This document shows, piece after piece, positions 31,883 to 40,789 of a stretch of 59,024 nucleotides of DNA; position 1 is the first letter of the stretch, and every line of letters starts with the position of its first letter. Under the pieces are notes generated by a model, which searched no databases, was not told the origin of the DNA, and saw nothing but the letters and a program-made list of their open reading frames with translations. Position numbers and translations under genes: made by a program. The stretch comes from Propionibacteriaceae bacterium (GTDB lineage: Bacteria; Actinomycetota; Actinomycetes; Propionibacteriales; Propionibacteriaceae), in NCBI GenBank assembly GCA_031272505.1, contig JAISTQ010000057.1, positions 1-59,024 on the forward strand, given 5' to 3'.

Positions 31883-32578
31883 TCAGAAAAGCTCAACCAA
31901 CTCGTCATCGCGCAGGTGTCCTTGGGCGAGCCGGGTGATCCGGGCGGTGTAGCTTTCGCCGGCGATTTCGGCGAGCGCGTTGAGCACGTCGTCGGGGCGG
32001 ACCAGCGGGCTGGAGGTCTTGATGGTCATTTCCAAAACGCCGGGCGCGGTGAGTTCCAAACGGGCCAACCGTTCCCGCACGTCCACATCCCGATTTTTGG
32101 CCTCCCGCCGCACCAAATACGACGAAGTCGCTAGTAAAACTGAAATTGCGGTATCCAAATTTGGGCCCATCGGGGTAAACTCGATACGCCAGCGGGAGGC
32201 GCCATCCACCTCAGTCTCCTGCTGGCCTTTTAGTACCAGCGGAGAATCGAGGGACCAGGCGGTGATCTCAAACCCGTCGGGAAGCGCGTCGTTCAGCCGG
32301 GCCACCAGCTCCACCACGTCCACCTCCCGCGCCAACGCCAGGGTGAGATATTCCGCCTCGCTGGCCGCTCCGGTGGGGGCCGCGTTGTAATACGAAATCC
32401 GCGGATGCGGCGAAAAACCCGACGAAAAAGCCATCGGCACCTCGGCGCGTCGCAGCGCCCGCTCGAAGGCGCGGGCGAAGTCGCGGTGGGAGGCAAAGCG
32501 GGCCCGGCCGCGTTTCGCATAGCGCAGCGCCACCCGCATCACCGGCGGCGGCTGTTGGCGTTCGGGCTGGCGGCTCAT
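31883..32578 (-). CDS. TIGR03936/DUF2344 radical-SAM-associated protein
   Basis: A 231-residue DUF2344 protein that regularly accompanies the TIGR03960 radical SAM protein, either fused or adjacent. Typical strings are RYAKRGRARFASHRDFARAFERA and MAFSSGFSPHPRISY. Function is unknown; an RNA-related role is suspected because the pair sits next to rne in most actinobacteria. The ATG at 32578 overlaps the upstream stop by 4 bp. Confidence 0.88.
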   Translation of the reverse strand: MSRQPERQQPPPVMRVALRYAKRGRARFASHRDFARAFERALRRAEVPMAFSSGFSPHPRISYYNAAPTGAASEAEYLTLALAREVDVVELVARLNDALPDGFEITAWSLDSPLVLKGQQETEVDGASRWRIEFTPMGPNLDTAISVLLATSSYLVRREAKNRDVDVRERLARLELTAPGVLEMTIKTSSPLVRPDDVLNALAEIAGESYTARITRLAQGHLRDDELVELF

Positions 32579-34470
32579 CGCGGCACCCCGGCCAACTCAA
32601 TGTCGACGTCAAAGCCGGGGCAGACCCCGCAGTCGTTGCAGCCCGCCCAGCGGCAGTCGTCCACCTCTTCGGCGTTGATGGCGGCCTGGTAATCCGCCCA
32701 GAGCCAATCGAGATCCAGCCCGGCGTCCAGATGCGCCCAGGGCAGCACCTCCGCGCGGGGGCGTTCGCGGGTGGTATACCAATCGACGCTCAAGCCCAGC
32801 GGCGTCAACACCGCGGCGGCCGCCTGCTGCCAGCGGTCATATGAGAAATGCTCGATCCAGCCGTCAAACACTCCCCCGTCCCGCCACACCGCCTCGATCA
32901 CCGCGCCCAGGCGGCGGTCCCCACGCGCGAGCAGCCCCTCGATGATGCCGGTGGAGCCCTTGCCATAGCGCAAGTTGATCGCCCGGCCATAGCGGCGGTC
33001 GGCGATGATCGCCTCCTTCAGCACCTGCAGCCGGTGGTCGATCATTTCGGCGCTGGCTTGCGCCGCCCATTGGAAGCTGGTGTGCGGCTTGGGTACGAAC
33101 CCGCCGATGGAAAGCGTGCAGTGGATGTCGCGGCTGCCGGTCACCTGCCGTCCGGTGGCGATCACCCGCGCGGCCAGGTCGGCGATGGCGAGCAGGTCGT
33201 CGTCAGTCTCGGTGGGCAACCCGCACATGAAGTAGAGCTTCACCGAACGCCAGCCCTGCGAGAAGGCGGTGCTCACCGTGCGCAGCAGGTCCTCGGCGCC
33301 CACCATCTTGTTGATCACCGCCCGCATCCGATCCGAGCCGCCCTCGGGCGCGAACGTCAGGCCGGAACGCCGTCCGCCACGGTTCAGCTCGTGGGCCAAA
33401 TCCAGGTTGAAGGCGTCCACCCTGGTGCTGGGCAGCGAGAGCGACACCTGCGATTCCGCGTACTGGTCGGCCAGCGTCTTCGCGATCTCGCCGATCTGGG
33501 TGTGGTCGGCGGACGAGAGGGAGAGCAGGCCCACCTCGTCCAGGCCGGTGGCGGCCAGTCCGGTCTCCACCATCTGTTGGATGACGGGGAGGCTGCGCTC
33601 GCGGACCGGACGGGTGATCATGCCCGCCTGGCAGAAGCGGCAGCCCCGGGTGCAGCCCCGGAAGATCTCCACCGAGTAGCGCTCGTGGATGGTCTCGCCC
33701 AGCGGCACGATCGGGTGTTTCGGGTAGGGCCAGTCGTCGAGGTGCTCCAAAGTGTGCTTGGGGACGCGGGCCGGGACGTTCGGGCCATTCGGCGTGACGG
33801 CGCTGATCGCCTTGGTTTGCGGATCGTAGGCGACATCGTAGAACTGCGGGACGTAGGCCAGCCCGTCGGCTGCCAGGCGCTCCAGCAGGCCTTCCCGGCC
33901 GTCTGGACGGCCCTCGGCTTTCCACTGCCGGATGCGTTTGGAAACCTCCACCACGGCTTCCTCGCCGTCACCCAGGATCACCGCGTCCAGGAAGTCGGCC
34001 ACCGGCTCGGGGTTGAAGGCCGCGTGCCCGCCGGCGATCACCAGCGGGTCTGCGTCCCCGCGATCGCGGCTGCGCAACTCGATGCCAGCCAGGTCGAGCG
34101 TCTCCAGCAGGTTGGTGTAGCCCAACTCGGTGGCGAACGAGACGCCCAGGACGTCAAAATCCTTTACCGGCAAATGTGATTCCCAGGTGAACTGCGGCAA
34201 CCCATGCTCGCGCAGCAGCGCCGCCAGATCGGGCCAGATGGTGAAAGTGCGCTCGGCCACCACCCAGTCCAGCTCGTTCAGGACCTCATAGAGGATCGCC
34301 AGCCCCTGGTTCGGCTGGCCCACCGCGTAGGTGTCCGGGTAGAGCAGCGCCCAGTGGACGTCCACCGAGTCGAAGGGTTTGGAGACGGAGTTGACCTCAC
34401 CGCCCACGTATTGCACCGGCTTGGAGACTTGCGCCAGCAGCGGTTCCAGGCGATCAATCAATGGGGTCAT
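32575..34470 (-). CDS. TIGR03960 family B12-binding-domain radical SAM protein
   Basis: A 631-residue radical SAM protein. A cobalamin-binding-like Rossmann domain (about 50-190, with GVSFATELGYTNLLETLDLAG) precedes the radical SAM core with its Fe-S triad CTRGCRFCQAG (about 260-270). A Cys-rich C-terminus (CRWAGCNDCGVCPG) may hold a second cluster. Function is unknown; it is paired with DUF2344 and RNase E. ATG 34470 (MTPLIDRLEPLL) is chosen because earlier in-frame codons run far into the upstream gene; a 17-bp overlap remains. Confidence 0.88.
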   Translation of the reverse strand: MTPLIDRLEPLLAQVSKPVQYVGGEVNSVSKPFDSVDVHWALLYPDTYAVGQPNQGLAILYEVLNELDWVVAERTFTIWPDLAALLREHGLPQFTWESHLPVKDFDVLGVSFATELGYTNLLETLDLAGIELRSRDRGDADPLVIAGGHAAFNPEPVADFLDAVILGDGEEAVVEVSKRIRQWKAEGRPDGREGLLERLAADGLAYVPQFYDVAYDPQTKAISAVTPNGPNVPARVPKHTLEHLDDWPYPKHPIVPLGETIHERYSVEIFRGCTRGCRFCQAGMITRPVRERSLPVIQQMVETGLAATGLDEVGLLSLSSADHTQIGEIAKTLADQYAESQVSLSLPSTRVDAFNLDLAHELNRGGRRSGLTFAPEGGSDRMRAVINKMVGAEDLLRTVSTAFSQGWRSVKLYFMCGLPTETDDDLLAIADLAARVIATGRQVTGSRDIHCTLSIGGFVPKPHTSFQWAAQASAEMIDHRLQVLKEAIIADRRYGRAINLRYGKGSTGIIEGLLARGDRRLGAVIEAVWRDGGVFDGWIEHFSYDRWQQAAAAVLTPLGLSVDWYTTRERPRAEVLPWAHLDAGLDLDWLWADYQAAINAEEVDDCRWAGCNDCGVCPGFDVDIELAGVPR

Positions 34471-35131
34471 GGAACTCGAGCGCGTTGTCCACCACAATGT
34501 CAGCCTTGAACGCCGGATCCGTCTCCTCCAGATAATGCAAAAGCCCGGAATAGAACCGCTCATTTGATTCGGCGAGCGGGTTCGCATCCAGGCCTGCGGA
34601 TTCGTGGAGCCGCCGGAAGGCCTCGTCGAAGGGCACTTCCAGCCACACCGAGATGTCCCAGAACTTCTTGCCGTTCTCGTCAAAGAAGATCTTGCGGTGC
34701 AGGAACAGCCCGTCGACGATGGCCACCGAGTTGTCCGGCGCCAAGGACCACTTGTGCGGACAGTCGCAATCGGTGTCGCCGTCGTAGTACTTCTCCAGGT
34801 AGCGGCCGGAGCCTTCGTTGGAGAGCGGCTCGATCACCTTGTCGATGAAGGCCTGGTAGTTGAAGGAGTTCATGTACCACTTCAGGCCGTCCTCGTCGCC
34901 GAGCAGCTCGCGCACCTCCTTGGGGTGCATGAAATCTTTCATGGAAAGCCGAATCACGGTGATGCCCGATTCGCGCAGCAATTCCGCCAACTCGTCAGCG
35001 AATTGCGCCTTCCCGGAGCCCAGAATGCCGTCGATGCCGATCAGGGTGCGCCCGTTGCGGGCCCGAATTCTGGCCCGCAGCAGCTTCAACGCCTGCGGCG
35101 CGTCAACAATTTCGATTTCTCCGTCAGTCAC
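34454..35131 (-). CDS. Uridine-kinase-like P-loop protein with altered Walker A
   Basis: A 225-residue P-loop NTPase similar to uridine kinase/phosphoribulokinase-type enzymes. The Walker A reads GIDGILGSGKA (about 32-42): the Mg-binding Ser/Thr after the Lys is replaced by Ala. A Cys pair, DTDCDCPHKW, sits near residue 118. A lid-like region and terminal NERFYSGLLHYLEE helix follow. The substrate is unknown, and loss of the Ser/Thr questions catalysis. It overlaps the CPBP gene by 4 bp upstream and the radical SAM gene by 17 bp downstream. Confidence 0.7.
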   Translation of the reverse strand: MTDGEIEIVDAPQALKLLRARIRARNGRTLIGIDGILGSGKAQFADELAELLRESGITVIRLSMKDFMHPKEVRELLGDEDGLKWYMNSFNYQAFIDKVIEPLSNEGSGRYLEKYYDGDTDCDCPHKWSLAPDNSVAIVDGLFLHRKIFFDENGKKFWDISVWLEVPFDEAFRRLHESAGLDANPLAESNERFYSGLLHYLEETDPAFKADIVVDNALEFHDPID

Positions 35132-36291
35132 TTCGCCTCCGAAAACTGTCCCAGCGCACCAGCGGCCGTCACGTTGCTTGCCAGCGCGGCAGCCGTTGGT
35201 AGCTTCCTAGCTTGCCATAGAATCCCCAGAACCGCTAAAACGATGGCCGCTACTTGGATAAGCACCCAAGGCGAGCCCACCCCGACCTCGCGGTCAAACA
35301 TGTCGACGTCCGGAGTGAAAGGCATCAGCGCCTCGGAGACCCAGTTGTTGGCGGCGTGCAGCGCGATCGCCGCCTCCAGGCCGCCGGTCCGCCACACCAG
35401 CACGCAGGCACCCACCCCCACGGTGAAGTAGACGAGGATCAGCCACGGATCGAGGGAGCCGTGCAGCGCGGTGAAAATCAACGCGGAGGCCAGCCCGCCG
35501 ACGATCAGGCCGGCCGTCCGATTCGGGAACGCCGAGCCGATGGACCGGAAGGCGATGCCGCGGCAGAGGTACTCCTCGCCGGCGCATTGGAACGGGGTGG
35601 CGAAGATCACCACCAGCAGCATCGGGATGGTCTGTTCGCTGAACTGCAACTCCGGCATCCCGGTGACCCAATAATCGGCCACGGCCATCACGATGAAGAG
35701 CGGCAGGACGACGAGCAGGGCTTTGAGGCACACCTTCCAGCGGAAGCGGCCTTGGATGGAGGCCAGCCAGCCGGGTTTCTGGCCCATCCAGGCACGGTGC
35801 AGGCCGATGCAGATGGGGATGGCGGCGGCGATGGAAAGATCGACGAGCAGCAGCAGATCCCAGCTCATGTAGCCGCCGGTCAGGCTGGTCATCAGGCCGC
35901 CGAGGTCGTCCATGGACATCAAGACCATGATGAAGGCGAACACCACGTTCGCCACGATGAAGCCGAGGGCGACGGTGATCAGCAGCACCCAGGGCTTCCA
36001 CGCCTGGTAGGCCGGGGTGCGATAGAACTCGTGGTACTGCTTCGGCTCGACCGGGAGCGTCAGCGGCTTCCACTGGACGCGCGGGGCCGGCGGGAACGAT
36101 GAGATGGAAGCGGTTGGAATGCCGGGCGTAGGGGCTGGAACACTGCTCGTCGCCACTGGGGTGTGCTGCCAGCGCGGCGGCGGCGGAATCGGCGTCCCGA
36201 AAGCGTCGTATCGGATCCCCGGCACGTCATTGGGCCGAGGAGCCACGGCGCCTAGCTCATCGGGAACGCGGGAAAGATCCATTTCAGTCAT
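35128..36291 (-). CDS. CPBP (CAAX-like) intramembrane metalloprotease
   Basis: A 387-residue membrane protein of the CPBP/Abi family. A Pro-rich cytoplasmic N-terminus (about 1-95) precedes about eight membrane segments. All three family motifs are present: EEYLCRG (EExxxR), FTALHG (FxxxH) and IALHAANNW, which together hold the active-site metal. Bacterial members process membrane proteins or act in immunity; the substrate here is unknown. ATG 36291 overlaps the folC end by 8 bp; start codons at 36297 or 36282 are possible. Confidence 0.85.
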   Translation of the reverse strand: MTEMDLSRVPDELGAVAPRPNDVPGIRYDAFGTPIPPPPRWQHTPVATSSVPAPTPGIPTASISSFPPAPRVQWKPLTLPVEPKQYHEFYRTPAYQAWKPWVLLITVALGFIVANVVFAFIMVLMSMDDLGGLMTSLTGGYMSWDLLLLVDLSIAAAIPICIGLHRAWMGQKPGWLASIQGRFRWKVCLKALLVVLPLFIVMAVADYWVTGMPELQFSEQTIPMLLVVIFATPFQCAGEEYLCRGIAFRSIGSAFPNRTAGLIVGGLASALIFTALHGSLDPWLILVYFTVGVGACVLVWRTGGLEAAIALHAANNWVSEALMPFTPDVDMFDREVGVGSPWVLIQVAAIVLAVLGILWQARKLPTAAALASNVTAAGALGQFSEAK

Positions 36292-37600
36292 TCGCATCGA
36301 CTCCAACCAACAGGGTTCTTGCTTCACCGGCAGCTACCACAGAGCCGGCAAACAAAATGCCAGCCCCTACACCGGCATCGTCTGCCAAGGATACCCCCAG
36401 TTCAAGCGCAGCCGGAATGTCGGGTGCGACATGCACCATCTCAGCGGCGAAACAAGCCTTGGCCTTTTCGGCGAGCGTTTCCGGGGCGAGCGCGCGGTCA
36501 GTTTGGGCGGTGGTGACGACAATGCTCGTCATCCCGACGGCGAACTCTTCCAGCACTCCCTCGACGTCCTTGTCGGCCATGATCGCCACCACCCCGATCA
36601 GCGGCTCGAAGTCGAAAGCCTCGCGCATCGCGTCCATGGTGGCCTTCGCGGCGGCCGGGTTGTGGCAGGTGTCCAGCACGATGGTCGGATCGCGGCGCAC
36701 CACCTCCATGCGGGCTGGGGCTTTGACGGCGGCGAACCCCTCGGCGACCACCTCCGGCGGCAGCGCCCGTCCACCCAGGAAGGCCTCCACGGCCCCCAGC
36801 GCCAGCCCGGCGTTGCGGGCCATGTGCTCTCCGAAGAGCGGCAGGAAGATGTCGCCCAGCGGGCCTGCGGCCGTCTCCAGCCGGATCACCTGGCCGCCCA
36901 CCGCCGGGGTGCGGTCGATCAGCCCGAAGTTCAGCCCCTCGGCGCTCACCTTCACGCCCAGCTCGGCGCAGCGGGAGATCAACGCCTTCGCCGCTGGCGG
37001 CTCCTGCCCGGCGAGCACCGCCCACGAGCCGGGCTTGATGATGCCCGCCTTGTCGGTGGCGATTTTCGCCAGGTCGTCGCCCAAAATGTGGGTGTGGTCC
37101 AGCGAGACAGGGCAGATCACCGCCACCTGGGCGTCGGCGACGTTGGTGGCGTCCCAACTGCCGCCAAGCCCCACTTCCACCACGGCCACGTCCACCGGAG
37201 CCTGGGCGAAGGCTTCGAAGGCCAACCCCGTCATCACCTCGAAGAAGCTCAGCGGCTGCGCGTCCGCCTCCAGCATCTCCACCAGCGGCAGCACATCGGC
37301 GACCAGCTCGTCAAAAATGAGATCCGAGATCGGCTCGCCGTCGATGGCGATCCGCTCGTTCACTCTTTCCAAGTGGGGTGACGAATACCGCCCCACCCGC
37401 AGGTTCATCGCGCGCAGCAGGGATTCGACCATGATCGCGGTGGAGCCCTTGCCGTTCGTGCCGGCGACGTGGATCACCGGGTAGGAGCGCTGCGGCTCGC
37501 CCAACAGCTCGCAGAGCTTGCCGATGCGCTCCAGCGAGGGAGCGATCCGGTGTTCGGGCCAGCGGGCTTGCAGCGCGCTGACGATCTCGGCGTGGCTCAC
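36284..37600 (-). CDS. folC: Folylpolyglutamate/dihydrofolate synthase
   Basis: A 438-residue FolC, a Mur-ligase-fold enzyme adding glutamate to folates (and in many bacteria to dihydropteroate). P-loop HVAGTNGKGSTA (about 45-56), VGRYSSPHLERVNERI, a VVEVGLGGSWDATNV motif and the LDTCHNPAAA loop are present. The GTG at 37600 overlaps the valS stop by 4 bp; longer reading upstream lies inside valS and is rejected. valS-folC order is common in actinobacteria. Confidence 0.95.
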   Translation of the reverse strand: MSHAEIVSALQARWPEHRIAPSLERIGKLCELLGEPQRSYPVIHVAGTNGKGSTAIMVESLLRAMNLRVGRYSSPHLERVNERIAIDGEPISDLIFDELVADVLPLVEMLEADAQPLSFFEVMTGLAFEAFAQAPVDVAVVEVGLGGSWDATNVADAQVAVICPVSLDHTHILGDDLAKIATDKAGIIKPGSWAVLAGQEPPAAKALISRCAELGVKVSAEGLNFGLIDRTPAVGGQVIRLETAAGPLGDIFLPLFGEHMARNAGLALGAVEAFLGGRALPPEVVAEGFAAVKAPARMEVVRRDPTIVLDTCHNPAAAKATMDAMREAFDFEPLIGVVAIMADKDVEGVLEEFAVGMTSIVVTTAQTDRALAPETLAEKAKACFAAEMVHVAPDIPAALELGVSLADDAGVGAGILFAGSVVAAGEARTLLVGVDAND

Positions 37601-40125
37601 GCCTGCAGCTCCGCCGCCACGGTGATCGCGTCGGCCTCGCGCCATTCGATCTCGCCCACGATCCGTCCCACCGCCTTGAGGTCGGCGGTGACCGTCTGCA
37701 GGCCAGCCAGGGCGTCCGCCGGGGCGGAGACGGTGGCCGCGGTGATCTCGGTCTTCATGGAGACCTTCGCCTCCGACTTCGCGCCCCGCAGCCCGACCAG
37801 CACCTCGCCGACCTGGTCGAGCAAAACCGGATCGCCGGTGTTTGGCAGCTCGGCGACCGACGGCCACGCGGCCAGGTGCACGCTCGAATCTTCGCCGTGG
37901 TACCAGCTCCACACCTCTTCGGTGACGAAGGGCAGGAAGGGGGCGAAAAGCCGCAGCAGCACGTCCAGCGCCAGCCGCAGCGCCGCCTGCGCGGAGGCCG
38001 CCTCGGCTGCGCCCTGCGAGCCATATGCCCGCTCCTTGACCAGCTCCAGGTAGTCGTCGCAGAACGTCCAGAAGAAGCGTTCCGTCACCTCGATGGCGTC
38101 GGTGTACTCATAAGCCTCGAAGGCCTCGGTGGCCGCGGAGACCACGGAAGCCAACTGCGCCAGCATCGAAAGATCGGCCGGGTTGGTGATCGGGGCCGCG
38201 TGGTCGGTGGCCATGCCGAGCACGAACTTCGCCGCGTTCAGCACCTTCATCGCCAGCCGGCGGCCCACCTTCATCTGCAGCTTGTCGAAGGGGGAATCGG
38301 TGCCGGGCCGGGCACTGGCCGCCCGCCAGCGCACCGCGTCGGCGCCAAACTCGTCCAAAATGTCCGAGGGGACGATCACGTTACCCTTCGACTTGCTCAT
38401 CTTCTTGCGGTCGGGATCGACGACGAAGCCGGAGACCGCCGCGTGATGCCAGGGCAGCAAACCGTGCTCCAGGTGCGCGCGCACCACCCGCGAGAACAGC
38501 CAAGTGCGGATGATGTCGTGCGCCTGCGGGGCCATGTCCATCGGGAACGTCAAGCCGAAAAGCTCCGGATCGCCCACCCAGCCGCAGGCGATCTGCGGGG
38601 TGAGCGAGGAGGTGGCCCAAGTGTCCATCACGTCCGGATCGCCGATGAAGCCGCCGGGCACGCCGCGCTGCTCCTCGGTGAAGCCGGGGGCGGGCTGATT
38701 CGCCGGATCGACGGGCAGGCTGGCTTCGTCAGCCATGATCGGGGCGGCGTAATCCGGGTTGCCTTCGGCGTCTAGCCGGTACCACACCGGGAAGGGCACC
38801 CCAAAGAAGCGCTGCCGGGAGATCAGCCAGTCGCCGTTCAGACCCTCCACCCAAGCGGTGTAGCGGTGCCGCATGTACTCGGGCACCCAATCCAACTCTT
38901 CGCCGCGGGCGATCAGCGCCTGGCGCAGCTCGTCGTCGCGGCCGCCGTTGCGGATGTACCACTGCCGGGTGGAGATGATCTCCAGCGGCTTCTCGCCCTT
39001 CTCGAAGAAGTTCGTCATCCGCATGGTGGGCTTCGGCTCACCGTCCAGATCGCCGGATTCGCGCAGCAACTGCACGATGGCCTCGCGGGCGCTGAAGGTG
39101 GTCTTGCCCGCCATCTCCGCATAGGGAGCTGGGTTCGCCAACCATTCGGGCGCCTCGGCGAGCAGCCGTCCGTCGCGGCCCAGGATCACCCGGGTGGGAA
39201 GCTGCAGCTCGCGCCACCACTGCACGTCCGTCAAATCGCCGAAGGTGCAGCACATCGCGATGCCCGCGCCCTTGTCCGGCTCCGCCTTGAAGTGCGGCAG
39301 CACCGGAATCTCGACGTCAAAGAGCGGGGATTTCACCGTGGAGCCGAACAGCGGCTGGTAGCGCGGGTCGTCCGGGTGGGCGATCAGCGCGCACACCGCC
39401 GGGATCAGCTCGGGGCGGGTGGTCTCGATGTAGACCGGGGCGTCCGGGCCGTGGAAGGCCACCCGGTAGTAGTGGCCGGCGTACTCGCGATCCTGCAGCT
39501 CCGCCTGGGCGACGGCCGTCTGGAAGGTGACGTCCCAGAGCGTCGGCGCCTCCGCCATGTATGCCTCGCCACGGGCGTAGTTGCGCAGGAACGCCTGCTG
39601 CGCGTTGTGCTGCGCGTGCGGCGAGATGGTGGTGTACAGGTACGACCAGTCCACGCTCAGCCCCAGGGTGCGCCAGAGCGCCTCGAAAGCCTGCTCGTCG
39701 ACGGCGGTGAGCTGCAGGCAGAGCTCCACGAAGTTCTGCCGCGAGATCGGCACCTGCCGCTTCGGGTCGGGCTGCTCCGGCGGGGTGAAATCCGGATCGT
39801 AGGGCACCGAGGGGACGCAGCGCACCCCGTAGTAGTTCTGCACCCGCCGCTCGGTGGGCAGGCCGTTGTCGTCCCACCCCATCGGGTAGAAGACGGCCTT
39901 GCCGCGCATCCGCTGGTAGCGGGCGATCAGATCGGTGTGCGTGTACGAGAAGACGTGGCCCACGTGCAGCGAGCCGGAGACCGTCGGGGGCGGGGTGTCG
40001 ATGGAGAACACCTGCTCGCGGCTGGCGGGCCGCTGGAAAGCGTAAGTGCCGCGCTCAGCCCAAAGCTGCTGCCATTTGGTTTCCAGCCCTTCCAAGGCTG
40101 GCCGCTCCGGAATAGAAAAAGTCAC
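37597..40125 (-). CDS. valS: Valyl-tRNA synthetase
   Basis: An 842-residue class I synthetase charging tRNA-Val. It has the HIGH-type motif LHVGHVFSYTH (about 54-64), an editing CP1 domain (about 200-330), KMSKSKGN (about 575), an anticodon-binding helical domain, and a C-terminal coiled coil truncated relative to E. coli. The GTG at 40125 lies six bases after TAGACT on the minus strand, supporting a leaderless transcript and this start. It heads the valS-folC-CPBP-NTPase-radical SAM-DUF2344 chain, most genes of which overlap. Confidence 0.96.
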   Translation of the reverse strand: MTFSIPERPALEGLETKWQQLWAERGTYAFQRPASREQVFSIDTPPPTVSGSLHVGHVFSYTHTDLIARYQRMRGKAVFYPMGWDDNGLPTERRVQNYYGVRCVPSVPYDPDFTPPEQPDPKRQVPISRQNFVELCLQLTAVDEQAFEALWRTLGLSVDWSYLYTTISPHAQHNAQQAFLRNYARGEAYMAEAPTLWDVTFQTAVAQAELQDREYAGHYYRVAFHGPDAPVYIETTRPELIPAVCALIAHPDDPRYQPLFGSTVKSPLFDVEIPVLPHFKAEPDKGAGIAMCCTFGDLTDVQWWRELQLPTRVILGRDGRLLAEAPEWLANPAPYAEMAGKTTFSAREAIVQLLRESGDLDGEPKPTMRMTNFFEKGEKPLEIISTRQWYIRNGGRDDELRQALIARGEELDWVPEYMRHRYTAWVEGLNGDWLISRQRFFGVPFPVWYRLDAEGNPDYAAPIMADEASLPVDPANQPAPGFTEEQRGVPGGFIGDPDVMDTWATSSLTPQIACGWVGDPELFGLTFPMDMAPQAHDIIRTWLFSRVVRAHLEHGLLPWHHAAVSGFVVDPDRKKMSKSKGNVIVPSDILDEFGADAVRWRAASARPGTDSPFDKLQMKVGRRLAMKVLNAAKFVLGMATDHAAPITNPADLSMLAQLASVVSAATEAFEAYEYTDAIEVTERFFWTFCDDYLELVKERAYGSQGAAEAASAQAALRLALDVLLRLFAPFLPFVTEEVWSWYHGEDSSVHLAAWPSVAELPNTGDPVLLDQVGEVLVGLRGAKSEAKVSMKTEITAATVSAPADALAGLQTVTADLKAVGRIVGEIEWREADAITVAAELQA

Positions 40126-40131
40126 GCGGAG

Positions 40132-40137
40132 AGTCTA
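40132..40137 (-). promoter_or_regulatory. Leaderless -10 of valS
   Basis: TAGACT on the minus strand, six bases (CTCCGC), then the valS GTG. The hexamer is identical to those at mtrA and the nitroreductase. Confidence 0.65.
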
Positions 40138-40641
40138 CCGACTCCAGTCTTTCAACGCATCCCAACGGGGATCGGTGGCTGCCTCGTGCGCGTGCTCCGG
40201 ATCGTCATTGAGGTTGAACCCGCACTCCGCGCAGAGGCCGAGGCAATCCGGAGTGCACAGCGGCGAGAAGGGCAGCGAGAGCAACACCTGGTCGCGCAGC
40301 AGCGGCTCCAGGTCGACATGGTCGTCAATGACGGCGCTGGCGTCGTCGTCCTCCAGATGCTCGGGGTAGAAGTAGAGCTCCTCGAAATCCGTCTCGTCGT
40401 CATAGTCGATGTCCCGCAGGCAGCGCGAACAGTTGCCGTGCAGCGGGTAGGCGGCGGTACCCGTCACCCAGATGCCGTCTCCGGCGGCCTCCAACGTCAC
40501 TTCCAGATCGACTGGCGAGCCAATCGGGACGCCGATCAGGTCCGTTCCCCAGTCTTCCGGTGCCGGCGCCTCGCGCTCATAGCTTTTCGCCGCGCCCACC
40601 CGGCCAGTCAGCTCGCGGGCCGAGAAGCTGAACTCACTCAT
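40135..40641 (-). CDS. DUF177 (YceD-like) protein
   Basis: A 168-residue DUF177 protein, the family that in most bacteria precedes rpmF and influences 23S rRNA. Cysteine pairs CSRC (about 103) and CTPDCLGLCAEC near the C-terminus form the expected zinc site. ATG 40641 follows TACTAT by six bases (leaderless). Here rpmF does not follow; valS does. The common actinobacterial neighbours (coaD, SepIVA, rnc) lie 18 kb away or outside the window. Confidence 0.88.
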   Translation of the reverse strand: MSEFSFSARELTGRVGAAKSYEREAPAPEDWGTDLIGVPIGSPVDLEVTLEAAGDGIWVTGTAAYPLHGNCSRCLRDIDYDDETDFEELYFYPEHLEDDDASAVIDDHVDLEPLLRDQVLLSLPFSPLCTPDCLGLCAECGFNLNDDPEHAHEAATDPRWDALKDWSR

Positions 40642-40647
40642 GGGGCA

Positions 40648-40653
40648 ATAGTA
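40648..40653 (-). promoter_or_regulatory. Leaderless -10 of the DUF177 gene
   Basis: TACTAT on the minus strand with exactly six bases to the ATG at 40641. Confidence 0.55.
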
Positions 40654-40693
40654 CGGGGTGGGCCATAGGTGTGCCAGCCATCGGCCAACTCTG

Positions 40694-40710
40694 TGACATT
40701 GATATGACAT
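40694..40710. promoter_or_regulatory. Repeated TGACAT motif upstream of dhaKLM
   Basis: TGACAT at 40694-40699 and 40705-40710, one helical turn apart, about 85 bp before dhaK. A possible regulator site; CATAAT near 40750 could be the -10. Confidence 0.25.
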
Positions 40711-40789
40711 CTGATAGTTTTCGAGATTTCCGCCCGCCTGATGGGGGCATAATAGGCAGTGGTATATCCCCCTACTCAAAGGAGAGTCC

